The translations under genes and the position numbers were made by a program. Source: Dipteris shenzhenensis (lineage: Eukaryota; Polypodiophyta; Polypodiopsida; Gleicheniales). Taken from it: a DNA stretch of 64,000 bases. Positions 1 to 9,673 of this stretch are shown here, one piece after another. The stretch lies in NCBI GenBank assembly GCA_047967505.1, contig CM106540.1; one strand, written 5' to 3'. Below the pieces are notes generated by a model that saw nothing but the letters and a program-made list of their open reading frames with translations, did not search any database and was not told the DNA's origin. Numbering within the stretch: the first letter of the stretch is position 1; each line of letters opens with the position of its first letter.

Positions 1-822
1 ATTATAAGCAAGCATGATATTTCTGAGTTATGGATGTAAGATCCTCTTACTCATTTGTTGACACTGTAGGCATGACTTGCACCAATGTCTTATGTCTCTC
101 TGGAGGGATGGCCACACATATCCTTCTGTAAGTATTTTCCTTAGCATAATTTTGAAAGCAAAATGTCCTCCACATACTCCCTCATGATTAGCTTGTAAAA
201 TATGAAAAACTTCCTCATGTCAGGGAATTCTTCTGAGCACCAGATCAGCCCCTTTCATGTAAAGAACATCATCTATCAGACAATAAGAAGTACAGCTTTT
301 AATAAATCTGTATTTTCTTTGTTTCGGAACTTCTTCAGGCACTTTACCAGTTAACAGGAAGCTTTCCTCACAAGCTAATGTCTCCCTTCCTTTGTATAAG
401 GGTTCCTGCACTCCTACTGCATCAACATAGGCTGCTGTAATTTCCTGCGCAGCATCATGTGCATTTACATTCTTACCTCTTTCAATATGCTGGAGTGTCC
501 AGGCATCCAATTGATTTAACAGTTTCTTCACCGCACTTATCCATCTCTTCAGATGAACATGCTTAACCTTCCAGACACCTAAAATTTGCTTCACAACCAA
601 CAGAGCATCTCCCTTAATCATGAGTCTCTTAATACTCAGACTAATGCATACTTTCAAACCTTCGAAGAGGGCTGCATATTCAACTCAACTTCATTATTAC
701 TATTGGCTTCAAGCTGAATTTCCATTTTTTGAATCTCATTTCCTCTAGGATCATAAATGACAATTCCTCCAGTACTTTTATTTAAACTTTTTTTATAAGA
801 TCCATCAAAGTGCTCCTAGCCT
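1..822 (-). pseudogene. Ty3/gypsy pol fragment: RNase H plus integrase zinc-binding domain
   Basis: Reading leftward from 822, the translation gives an RNase H fold. The first acidic residue is in FDGS (about 804-812), the second in NNEVE, the third in IKGDALLVVKQ, and the last in the region NVNAHDAAQE. It continues into the H2C2 zinc-binding module of a retroviral-type integrase (HEGVCGGH near 120-150, then WCKSCLQC near 35-60). This order is typical of Ty3/gypsy pol. It is broken: a frameshift lies near 687 between EVE and the expected AALFEGLKV, and a TGA lies near 220 just before the zinc-binding domain. The integrase core would lie left of the window. No LTR is visible. Confidence 0.8.
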
Positions 823-1495
823 ACTCTAGCTCCAAAGTGCCACCTCATCATCTTCTTCAACCTTCTTCCACATCTCTCCCATTTTTCCCGATTCTGCCCT
901 AATCTTGCAGCATCAATTTCTCCAAATCCAACCGTTAACTTTCAAAATGCTTCCAGCTCCAACTTCCCCACACTAGGGCACCTCTTCACTGCTGGGATTG
1001 ACGGAATTTTTCTTTGAGCAGCCGTGCTGCTTCGTTCTTTGCTTGCCAATCTAGCTCAAAATTCCGCCCATAGCTGCGACCATTCGTCAATTCCTCTCAA
1101 CCACTTAGGGCAATGCTGTAAAGAGTTTGCTGAAGAAATTTGAACTCAAATGATGCAGCGATTGTGGAGAAATCACACAAATATCTGTCGGAATAGGTGC
1201 ATCTCTCCACGGTGACACAACGGGAAATTTCGCCATTCCTCTTTGCTGGAAGTAGTCCTCAGTAAGAGCTTTCATTTGCCTCTGAAAGTCCTCTTGAAGC
1301 TTTTCTCTTGCACCCTCCATCTTCATACTATTCAATTTGGGGGTGACAGTGATATTTGCTTCTAATATGAACTATTGAATATGGTTAAGTGCTAGAAAGT
1401 TTCATTATTATCTCAATTATCTTTGGGATTTTGGATGTTTGACCATTGGAAGTGATCTGAGGCATTTTTCAGTCTTATCTTTGGAGCACTGTCTT

Positions 1496-1500
1496 GCGGT
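1496..1500. repeat. Target-site duplication GCGGT of copia-1 (left copy)
   Basis: GCGGT directly precedes the LTR that starts TGTAGG at 1501 and recurs directly after the other LTR at 6774-6778. Five-base duplications are usual for Ty1/copia integrase. Confidence 0.85.
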
Positions 1501-1827
1501 TGTAGGCTCACGGAAGCAAAAGGATGCACAAGAGTGGAGCAGGTCCGGGAAGGAAGTGCTCTGATATCACTATAGGCTCACGGAAGCAAAAGGATGCACA
1601 AGAGTGGAGCAAGAAGTGGAAGCCGTCACATCAACTAGTATAATGAAAATGAAAGTACAAAGTACTATTAAAGAGAACCCTAGGACCTAGTGTCCTAGTG
1701 GTACCACTAGTACTAGGTGCCATAAGACACTAAAAGTACTAGGTGACCTAAGTGCCAATAACTAAAGCTACATAGCACATACCTGGGCCCAGAGGGCATC
1801 AATACGACGAGGAGAAGATGGCCTACA
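1501..1827 (-). repeat. copia-1 3' LTR, with an internal PBS-junction duplication
   Basis: Starts TGTAGGCTCAC and ends GGCCTACA. The same TGTAGGCTCACGGAAGC-type end recurs internally near 1571, preceded by a primer-site-like CTCTGATATCAC. The LTR therefore contains an older LTR end plus primer site. It also carries a 16-bp perfect palindrome at 1695-1710. Confidence 0.88.
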
Positions 1828-1842
1828 AACCCCCCTCCATGG
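1828..1842 (-). promoter_or_regulatory. Polypurine tract of copia-1
   Basis: On the minus strand a G-rich purine run (complement of AACCCCCCTCC) abuts the start of the 3' LTR. This is where plus-strand DNA synthesis is primed in LTR retrotransposons. Confidence 0.75.
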
Positions 1843-1989
1843 TATGGGCTGAAGTATTCTAGAAACGTCTCAGAATACATGGTATTTTCTGGTCATGGTG
1901 GCACATGTTCATCCAAAAGGATATAGCCACCTATGAATGTACAAGGTATGCCAGATCATGTGACAAAGGGAACCAAGTGTAAAGCCTGT

Positions 1990-3807
1990 TGAAAGGCTTC
2001 GAACTTGGGATAAGGAAGTGCCTTTGTAAACATATTTGCTATGTTGTCCTCTGTGGGAAGCTAGGACAACTCTATGTCTCCTGCTAACAACCGCTCTCGA
2101 ACATAATGATAGTGAACTTCAATGTGCTTGGTACACGCATGAAACACTGGATTACGCACAATGGCCAAAGCACTCTGGCTGTCAGTGTAGACCATAGTGG
2201 AGGATGTCTGGCGAATACCAACATGTGAAAGTAACTATCGAAGCCGGACACACTCTACTGTAGCGGTGAAGCTGCTCTGTACTCAGCCTCACACTTGGAT
2301 GTGGCAACTGTGGGTTGCTTCTTGCTGAGCCAAGAGATGCATGAACTGCCAAGCAAAAAATAGTTGCCGATATGTGACACTCTGGTGTCGGAACAACCTG
2401 CTCAGTCACTATCCGTTCAAGCATGCATGGTCTAAACCCTGATCACCATAGAAGAGGGCTAAATCCGAAGTGCCTCTGAGATATCTGAAGCCTCTCATCA
2501 CTGCCTGCCAATGTTGTGAAATAGGCATGTGCATGAACCTACTGAGCTGGGATACTGCATACTGTAAGTAAATGAGACATCCAACAGCTTGCTGGTAAAG
2601 AGTGATATCACATGGTGGGCTCCCATCATGAGCTGAAAATTTGAAGCCAAGGTCCACTAGAGTAGAGATTGGCTTGCAATCCTCAAACTGAAAACGATCA
2701 AGGAGCTGTCCAATATACTTGGACTATGACATCATGATACCCCCCTCAACATGAGCAAACTGAATGCCCAAATAATAGTGCAGCTGTCCCATGTCTGACA
2801 TTTCAAAAGCTTGCTGCAAATCAGCCTTGAAAGCTGCAATATGCTTAGTATTAGGGCCCATGATCAGCATGTCATCCACATATAAAATCAGCACTTAAAA
2901 ATCAGATCCACTCCCACGGACATAAAGAGTGTGCTCTGTGGGGCTATTCTGAAAACCAAGGGATAGTAAGTGTGCATGAATTTTAGCATACCATGCCCTG
3001 GGTGCCTGCTTCAAACCATAAAGGGCTTTTCTCAGTTGGCATACCTTGTTTTCAGAGCCAACAACCTCAAAGCCAGGAGGTTGTCACATAAACTTCTTCC
3101 TGCAGATCCCCATGAAGAAAGGCAGTCTTGATTTCAAGCTGGTGTACTTGCCAATGATGATGGGCTACAATGGCAATGACACATCTAATAGTAGTAATCC
3201 TGGAAGTGGGAGCAAAGGTCTCCTCAAAGTCAATGCCTTGTTGTTGGGCATACCCTTTTGCAACAAGACGGGCTTTGTGTCGATCTATGCTGCCATCAAA
3301 TTTCCTTTTTAATTTGTAGACCAACCGGGTACCAATGGCATGCTTGCCGGGAGGGAGATCTATAGATTGTAGCTCAGCTCTCATTGCATCCATCCACTCT
3401 TTGCTGTCAAAAGCATCTTTATGGCACAAAGGCTCTTCGTTGCAAGCTGTACCAAGGAGTGCAAACTCAAGAAAGTGACCATGCATCTGTCTATTCCCTG
3501 ATCTTGTTCAGGCAGCAAGAGGTTGATCTTGTTTGCTGTCCCTCAATGTGTCAAGAAGCCCTCTGGGAACTTGCCTTTGCTGTCTACTGACAGCTCTTTC
3601 TTCAATCACTGCATCATGAATAGTGGGATCATTTGGTGTTGGAAGAGGAACCTGCAAATCAGCATGGGGTGCTGGCTGATCATTGCTTGTTGGAGGACCT
3701 GCAGGAGGCTCATGTTGCTGGTCAAAGTCTCCCTTTGAGGGAAGCAGAGGTAACCAAGAGTCAAAGGCATCAAACATGTCAACTTCTGGCTTAGCTTTGC
3801 AGTCCAC
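1990..3807 (-). pseudogene. copia-1 reverse transcriptase and RNase H (broken)
   Basis: The RT N-terminal region at 3067-3486 has the copia signature W-x-A-M-x-x-E followed by KARLVAKGYAQ and FAPTSR. The first catalytic motif reads LEIKTAFLHG, where copia elements normally have D in place of E. The second motif, LYVDDMLI, is intact near 2860-2885. RNase H follows at about 1990-2430 with WLSKKQPTVA and CEAEYRA but is shredded by frameshifts. Stops and shifts separate the pieces, for example near 3505, 3066 and 2890. A Ser/Pro/Gln-rich linker at 3508-3807 joins it to the integrase. It cannot make a working polymerase. Confidence 0.85.
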
Positions 3808-3901
3808 AAGAGGAGAAGCCGAATGTTCAGCAAAGATTACATCTCTACTGACAATAATCTTCCCAGTATTTGTTTGATTGCCTTATCATCAAGCTTATGT
3901 C

Positions 3902-4760
3902 TCAGCTGAGATGGTACATGAACATATGCTCCCCCTTACCGCCTTTCCATGCTTCATAAGGTGTAACAATCCTCAATGCCCTTGTAGGAGATCTATTCAG
4001 CACATAGTTGGCACACATCACTACATCAAGCCAAAATTTATTGGGCAAGGACTTGGCCTTAAGCATGCATTTGGCCTTCTCCATAGTGGACCTGTTCTTC
4101 CTTTCAGGAATAGGATTATGCTAAGGAGTGTAATGAGTAGTGCATGAGTGAACAATGCCCCATGAAGACAAAAATGCATCAAACTCCTTTGACATATACT
4201 CTCCCCCCCTATCTGTGTTGAGGGTGACAAGCTTGCATCCTAATTCATTCTCAACCATATTCAGCCACCACTAACTTGGCAAGAGCTCTATAATTGAGAT
4301 GACCCATTTTCTCATGCCAAAGATGAGTTTCAGCAAGCTGTGAATCTGAAATAGCAAATGCTTCAATTGAAAGTGCAGCTGAGTGATGATCAAGGTGATA
4401 AAGCCCCTTTTGCAAAGTGCCAGTGAGAACTATGGCATTGTCATCACGAAGATCATATACTAAGCATTTGTATCCATCAAATATCACTCTGAAACCTAAA
4501 GTGCCAATTGCTGAAATTGAAATCAAGTTGACTTCAATTCCAGGCACAAAAAGAACATTTGTCAAAGTGATAGGATGGCTTGAAATAGATGTGAGCTGCA
4601 CATCTCCAATTCCTTTTACAGCATAGGAAGCATTATTGGCACATGTGACAGTCCCCCCTCGAGGTGCATTAGCTATGGAATGAAACAACTATCTGCAAGA
4701 TGTGACGTGCTTGGAAGCACTATCAAAATACCAAGACTGAGCATCATTAGGAGTAAAGAA
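3902..4760 (-). pseudogene. copia-1 protease and integrase (broken, internal deletion)
   Basis: The protease motif near 4700 reads WYFDSASKHVT. The glycine of the usual D-S-G-A active-site motif is missing, and a stop follows. The GAG-pre-integrase domain has LWHEKMGHLNYRAL (about 4285-4330). The sequence then jumps directly to LNTDRGGEYMS (about 4200-4230), so the first part of the integrase core with the first catalytic aspartate is deleted. The third acidic residue is in PERKNR (about 4090-4110). The C-terminal part has NRSPTRAL and TPYEAW. A 13-bp tandem duplication at about 4757-4781 shifts the frame between gag and protease. Confidence 0.85.
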
Positions 4761-4764
4761 TGCA

Positions 4765-5817
4765 TCAACAGAATGCATCAACTTTGGAGGGATCAAAAGA
4801 GCAATGCACAGCCCATGCCCAATCATCCTGGAGAGCATGTGCATGTGAGGCATCTGCTAGCTCATGGGATTCAATTGCATGTGAGGCATTGACTGTCAAT
4901 CCTGCTTTCTTTTTCTCCGAAGCAATGCGCTTCTTGCATTCTGAAATTTCATGCCCTGGCTTGCGACAATAGTTGCATCTTTTCTTCTTTGACTTATCTG
5001 CTGTATTTTGAGATGCATTGGAGGAATTGCCACTGTTAGGCGCATATTTAGGCTTTCCCATAGGCTTGGAAGCCTTGCCTTTTCCTGTCTGCTGTGAAGC
5101 AAATGCATGATCAGGAATAGTAGCTTGCCTATTAGCACGACTTTGCTCTTCCTGCAAAAGCAAAGTGACTAACTGATCAAAGAAGTAGTGGTCTGGATTA
5201 CCCATGGCCACTAGTCAAAGGGTTGTAGCAAACCCTTGATATGTATCTGGGAGCCCATTCAATGTGGTACTGACAAGCTGAGAATTTGGCACCACCTCAT
5301 CAATATTGACAAGTTGTTCCATGAGGTCCTTGACCTTTGTTAAGTATGCATCCATAGAGTCACCTTCATTCATGTTGACTTCCTGCAATTGCCTTCTTAA
5401 ATATGCAACACGTGCCTCATTGCAAATCTGATAAAGAGAAGCCAATTTGTCCCAAGCCTCCTTTGCTGTCCTGCATGACCGGATGTGTGGAATAATGATT
5501 CTCTTGCATGATAAAGCAATACAGGAATGTGCATTTGCATCTCTTGCATCCCATCTTGTCTGTTCCTGAGTTGGAGGAGCAGCAATAGGGGTGTTAGAGG
5601 ATAAAGCATCAGGAGGAGTACCCTCTGTAGAGGGACCAGCAATAGGGGCAGCCACTATAGCATTGGCTGGCCTCAGATCAACCCCAGAAGCAATGTTCCA
5701 AAAATGCCTTGCAACAAGAATATGCTTCATGAGATAAGACCACATCGGATAGTTGGTGCCATACAACTTATCATCTTCATGAAGAATGCCAAATAAATCA
5801 TGATTGTTGCCAACCAT
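4765..5817 (-). pseudogene. copia-1 gag (capsid and zinc knuckle), one in-frame stop
   Basis: Starts at ATG 5817 with the copia gag pattern LYGTNYPMWSYLM. The UBN2-type core (KEAWDKLASLY, LRRQLQEVNM, LVSTTLNGLP) ends in a TGA at 5215-5217. The same frame continues to a CCHC zinc knuckle CNYCRKPGHEISEC near 4945-4985. The product would package the element RNA into virus-like particles. The frame is lost at the 13-bp duplication before the protease. Confidence 0.85.
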
Positions 5818-6090
5818 TGCAAATGGGACAAGTCAAAAAGCACTGACAAAGTGACCCAAAAGATAGCCTCAAGGCTTACAACTGCAAAAAATAGTACTTG
5901 CTGTCCAAGTCTGAAAAAGTGCCAAAATAAGCTGTAATTTGCAAATGTGATCAAATGGCCTACAATTTCTTGCCAAATTCACTGCAAATCTGAAAAATTG
6001 TACAATCTACTTGCAAAATCGTAGCCCGAATGCAAAAGCCCCAAATTTCACCAAAAATTTGCAGATCTGCTAGAATGTCTGCTTCGGACG

Positions 6091-6313
6091 GTACGAAATG
6101 TATGGAATGGTACGGCCGGTACGGAACTGTACGGACGTCGAAGTACGGAAATGTGCGAAAATCGAAAACTATACAAAGTTCCGTACAACTGTACGGGACA
6201 ATACAGAATTTCGTACAATTATACGGACATGTTCTGGCGCGCTGTACGGATGGCTGTACGGATAGGAAAAAATTTTCCGTTTGATGCACCATTACGATTG
6301 TACAGGATCGTAC
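6091..6313. promoter_or_regulatory. Cluster of 11 CGTAC (SBP/copper-response-like) cores in the copia-1 leader
   Basis: CGTAC or its complement GTACG starts at 6091, 6110, 6119, 6129, 6143, 6182, 6191, 6212, 6244, 6256 and 6309. That is eleven in 223 bp, against less than one expected by chance. Two match the full SBP-box consensus TNCGTACAA (6180-6188 and 6210-6218). The cluster lies between the 5' LTR and gag, in non-coding leader. Binding by SPL/SBP or CRR1-type factors is an inference from the motif only. Confidence 0.5.
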
Positions 6314-6431
6314 AGACAGCAGGTCGAGGGGTCACGCCAGAGCTATGCGGGACGTCCGGTAGCTGAGCTTTGACGTTGGAGCTGGAGCTAGAAGCAGGAA
6401 GCTAGGAGTAGGGAGCAGGTCCAGGAAGGAA

Positions 6432-6445
6432 GTGCTTTGATACCA
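6432..6445 (-). promoter_or_regulatory. Primer-binding site of copia-1
   Basis: On the minus strand, one base after the LTR end, the sequence TGGTATCAAAGCA matches the 3' end complement of plant initiator Met-tRNA (TGGTATCAGAGC) with one mismatch. A second, better copy of the same site lies within the LTR just left of 6509. Confidence 0.85.
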
Positions 6446-6446
6446 C

Positions 6447-6773
6447 TGTAGGCTCACGGAAGCAAAAGAATGCACAAGAGTGGAGCAGGTCTAGGAAGGA
6501 AGTGCTCTGATACCACTGTAGGCTCACAGAAGTAAAAGGATGCACATGAGTGGAGCAAGAAGTGGAAGCCATCACATCAACTAGTATAATGAAAGTGAAA
6601 GTACAAAGTACTATAAAAGAGAACTCTAGGACCTAGTGTCCTAGTGGTACCACTAGTACTAGGTGTCATAAGACACTAAAAGTACTAGGCGACCTAAGTG
6701 CCAATAACTAAAGCTATATGGCACATACCGGGGCCCAGAGGGCATCAATACGACCGGGAGAAAATGGCCTACA
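6447..6773 (-). repeat. copia-1 5' LTR, with an internal PBS-junction duplication
   Basis: 327 bp, collinear with 1501-1827 and bounded by TGTAGG and GCCTACA. The internal junction CTCTGATACCAC/TGTAGGCTCAC lies at about 6494-6520. The 16-bp palindrome CTAGTGGTACCACTAG is at 6641-6656. The outer end is followed by the duplication GCGGT (6774-6778). Confidence 0.9.
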
Positions 6774-6902
6774 GCGGTTTGATAGTTTTGGTAAATGCTC
6801 ACGATGCATTTATGATATATTTTGAATTGAATATGTTTGAATGCTGTTTTGTGAAGGAATAGGCAGTGCCTTGTAAGAGGTAAGACCTTCCTAATGACTA
6901 AC

Positions 6903-7346
6903 ATGAGTAAGATAGATGGTCATTCTTTCCATACTTGGCAAACCAAATTCATTCTCATGAAGAAAGGTCTATGGAATATTGCTTGTGGAAAGAAGAACAA
7001 ACCTTCAACAAGAAAAGGTGAAATAGCATAGATAGTAAAATATGAAAAGGCCCTTGCTATCATACCATTGGGACTTAGTGACTCATACATTCATCACATA
7101 GATGGGTGTGAGACTTTACATGAATTTTGGGTGCAACTTGAAAAGGTATTTAGTGCATAAGTTTTACTCAAAAGCCTTCTAGATGAAGAGTATAGCAACA
7201 GTTTTACATCCAACTCAATGGATATTGAAGCATATCTTGTAAAGAAGGGCTACATCAACAACATGGCAAATCTGGTTGAAGAGAGAACTCCATCAACAAA
7301 TGAAGAATCAAACTTTGTGGTAGATGATAAAGACTATGCCTTTTGA
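6903..7346 (+). pseudogene. gag remnant of TR-GAG copy 3
   Basis: ATG at 6903 opens a frame reading GHSFHTWQTKF, the UBN2 gag start also seen in copy 1 (36771). It continues through SDSYIHHIDGCE, which aligns with DDYIHHISDLE of copy 1. It has two in-frame stops (near 7029 and 7158), lacks much of the capsid core and both zinc knuckles by deletion, and ends in the family-specific C-terminus DKDYAF followed by TGA at 7344-7346. It is not functional. Confidence 0.7.
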
Positions 7347-7747
7347 GCACTTTGTCTTTTGAACTTAATTTATCATCACTTGGTCAAATTTTTTAGGTTC
7401 TTTGTTTGGAATAGTACTCCAAAAAGAATGTTATGTGTTTTGTCTTTTGTAAATCACCTCTGGTCACCATATGATGTAGGCCATGTGATACATGTTTGCC
7501 CCCATGGTATCTCTTGCAAACATGAGAAACTAGGTTCACACAAAGGCCTAAGATTCATCCTTGTACATGCAAGGGAGATAACCATTTGAGGGGACTCTAT
7601 CCCATTTTTGTAAACGACCCTTGGGAACCTTTGCTAGCATGAGATCCTAGCCATAGATTTATCCTTGACCATCATGAAATGGCATGTGAAACTATGTGAC
7701 TAGATGTATCCTTGACATAGCAAGAGGCAAACCCTTGAGGGGGGATA

Positions 7748-8007
7748 TGTTGGGATATGTGTGATCAAGGGCTTGCTAGGTGCATGTGTGCATCCACCAG
7801 GAGTCATATGGTTGTGTGTGTGTGTGTACAATAATGCAAAGGGCCCCACATGGGGTGGTGCCTATGATTGTGGAGTTCCTATGATTTAGGAGTTACCTCC
7901 TTTGATGTAGGAGAGGTGCCATTGATTTAGGCCACCCTCTCTGCCAGTCTATAAAAGAGAGGACTTCCTCTCAACTCAATGGAACATTTTGCCATTTGGT
8001 TCCCACA
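7748..8007 (+). repeat. 3' LTR of TR-GAG copy 3
   Basis: A purine tract (TTGAGGGGGGATA, ending about 7747) precedes TGTTGGGATATG. The 260-bp unit ends CCCACA at 8007. It contains TATAAAAG at 7950-7957, a likely promoter TATA box. The upstream 3' region (7400-7740, with CACCTCTGGTCACC and GCTAGCATGAGA stretches) matches the 3' regions of copies 1 and 2, but this LTR is divergent from their 288-bp LTR. Confidence 0.65.
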
Positions 8008-9182
8008 CTCTTCTCCATGATGCTCATCTTCTCTCCCACTCTCCAACAAAGGCTTGGTTTATCGACCTTCCTAGCATCCCGGATCAAGATGCCCCCCTGT
8101 GGCGACCCAAAGAGAATGGTTTTGGCCGCAGAGAGGATAGAGGAGATACCCTTCTTCTCCTACACAACACGGATTGGATGGCGAGTACTACAGATGGAGA
8201 CATCGACCTCGACTCCTTCGACACGGAGAGACACTGATACCCCAAGAGGTCTAATCTTGTTTTTGGACGCGGCTATGGTCCAGCCTTTGACCACGGAAGA
8301 TCTCGTACTTCTTTTGGTTGACCGCTCACCAAGGTTTGTCCATAGGACCTTGGTTAGAGCACATGCCGGTGGATGGGCGCTGCCATTGATGCATGGATGG
8401 TGTCTTGGAAATGATCCCACATTGCCTTTGGAGCTGCTCTAGCGCCCTGAGGATGTGGCTAGGATCCCGTTAGGATTGTGGCCCGAATGTAGAGTATTCA
8501 CTAGGATTTCACATGGGGCATGGCGGCCTGGCTGATGAAGAGGGGTCATGCCTTCCACATCAACGAGGTCTCTCCAGCTTACAAGATACACAGACAGAGC
8601 ATTTATCGGATTGAGCTACATAAGGCAACCCCTCCCACTCGACAACGCCCTCTTCCTTCTCCTAAGGATGGTGTGTGGGAGATGGTGGCCAGCATCACGG
8701 CATGGAACATTAGGGTTGCATGCTGCAGCCTAGTGATGGGAGAGCATCATGTTGCTAGTGGTACCGGTTGGGGATGGAATTGCACGTGTTTATGGATCGA
8801 ACAAGATTCAAGCGGGGAAAATGGTAGAATTCGCCAGCGCAGCAGGGCATCATATATACTCTATGCATCACTTGGGAGCGTGGGGCATCAGATTTTAGAG
8901 CGATTGTCAAAAGGCAGGAGCATTTGTGGAAGGCATGGCCTGCAGGAGTTGTCTACATTTTTATGCCGCAAGGGATTTTTTGGCTGTATAGTCCACCCCT
9001 TGATTGTTAGCCCCTATCCTTGAGATATTCTAGGCGGTGAGCTGGGTTCTCGGGAAGCAGGCTAGCTTTCTCTCCACCAGGCTTGCAGGCTTTTTCCTCG
9101 ATCACAGCGCCTTTGGGATAGCTGACTTGTATGTTTTTTTTCCAAGCATTAATAGAAAGTTTATTTTTTTGTTTAAAAAAAA
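8008..9182 (+). other. Unassigned sequence ending in an A-rich tail
   Basis: Several overlapping open frames of up to 167 codons (8004-8442, 8520-9023) have no domain I recognise. The stretch ends near 9135-9182 with AATAGAAAG, a T-rich run and a run of eight A, as a reverse-transcribed insertion would. It may be the 3' part of a LINE or a processed transcript. No target duplication was found by eye. Confidence 0.3.
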
Positions 9183-9488
9183 CAGCTCCTGTGAAGCTGA
9201 CATCATAGCATGTGATCACGATCAGCCTGCCAAAAATGTGTAACAAAGTAACACATGCCTCAGCAAGTTGCGCTCTGGAATTGGTCCAAGTACCAGAAAT
9301 AAAATCGGATGGATAAGTTAGTGTAGCCTTCATTTAAATGTAGCTGGAAGTTTTATAGTATCTATAACATCCTTAAGTGTGCTTTATTCCCTTGCTATGT
9401 CTTCCAAATATCAGGTATTTTGTTGGTAAAACTGAACTTTTTGGTCTGTATTTTTATTCCGAAATTGTGAATCAATATGTTTTTGCAG

Positions 9489-9673
9489 GGTTTTTTGTGG
9501 ACGTTTTCTTATTTGATAATCAGAGTCAGATCTCGTCAAAGCATTCGACTCCCAGTATGATCTCATTGTCAGAAAAAACTCAGGAGACTTTGCATGTGAG
9601 CAATGTTGAGGGTGATGCACTTGCGGATGAGTCAGAGCATTTGATGCTGAAGTTGAAATTTCTGACTTACAAG
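9489..9673 (+). CDS. RNL: RNL exon (window exon 1), end of ligase domain
   Basis: Follows ttttgcag and ends CTTACAAG before gtgcta. The first two bases complete a glycine codon. It encodes GFFVDVFLFDN, a variable linker, then HLMLKLKFLTYK, which matches the end of the plant RNL ligase region. The intron to the left exceeds 9.4 kb. Confidence 0.93.

Larger units (their letters stand above)
1501..6773 (-). mobile_element. Complete but defective Ty1/copia retrotransposon (copia-1)
   Basis: Two 327-bp LTRs (1501-1827 and 6447-6773), both TG...CA, are flanked by the 5-bp duplication GCGGT. In minus orientation the order is 5' LTR, primer site, about 600-bp leader, gag, protease, integrase, reverse transcriptase, RNase H, purine tract, 3' LTR, which is the copia order. 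By eye the LTRs differ at about 20 positions, roughly 94 percent identity, so the insertion is not recent. It is disabled by several stops and frameshifts, a damaged protease motif and loss of the first part of the integrase core. It sits inside the leader of an older gag-only LTR element. Confidence 0.92.
826..8007 (+). mobile_element. Degraded gag-only LTR retroelement (TR-GAG copy 3), split by a copia insertion
   Basis: The leader at about 826-1500 starts with a CATCATCTTCTTC-rich stretch like the leaders of the two better preserved copies at 35.6 and 51.7 kb. It resumes after the copia element at 6779, with a shared stretch around GTGCCTTGTAAGAG just before the gag ATG at 6903. A decayed gag, a conserved 3' region and a 3' LTR (7748-8007) follow. 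No 5' LTR is seen, so the left end is truncated next to the gypsy fragment. I read it as a non-autonomous element because nothing resembling protease, reverse transcriptase or integrase belongs to it. Confidence 0.6.

Noticed and set aside
1105-1335. 76-codon minus-strand ORF with a charged N-terminus
   Set aside because: The region aligns better, on the plus strand, with the untranslated leader of the gag-only LTR family.
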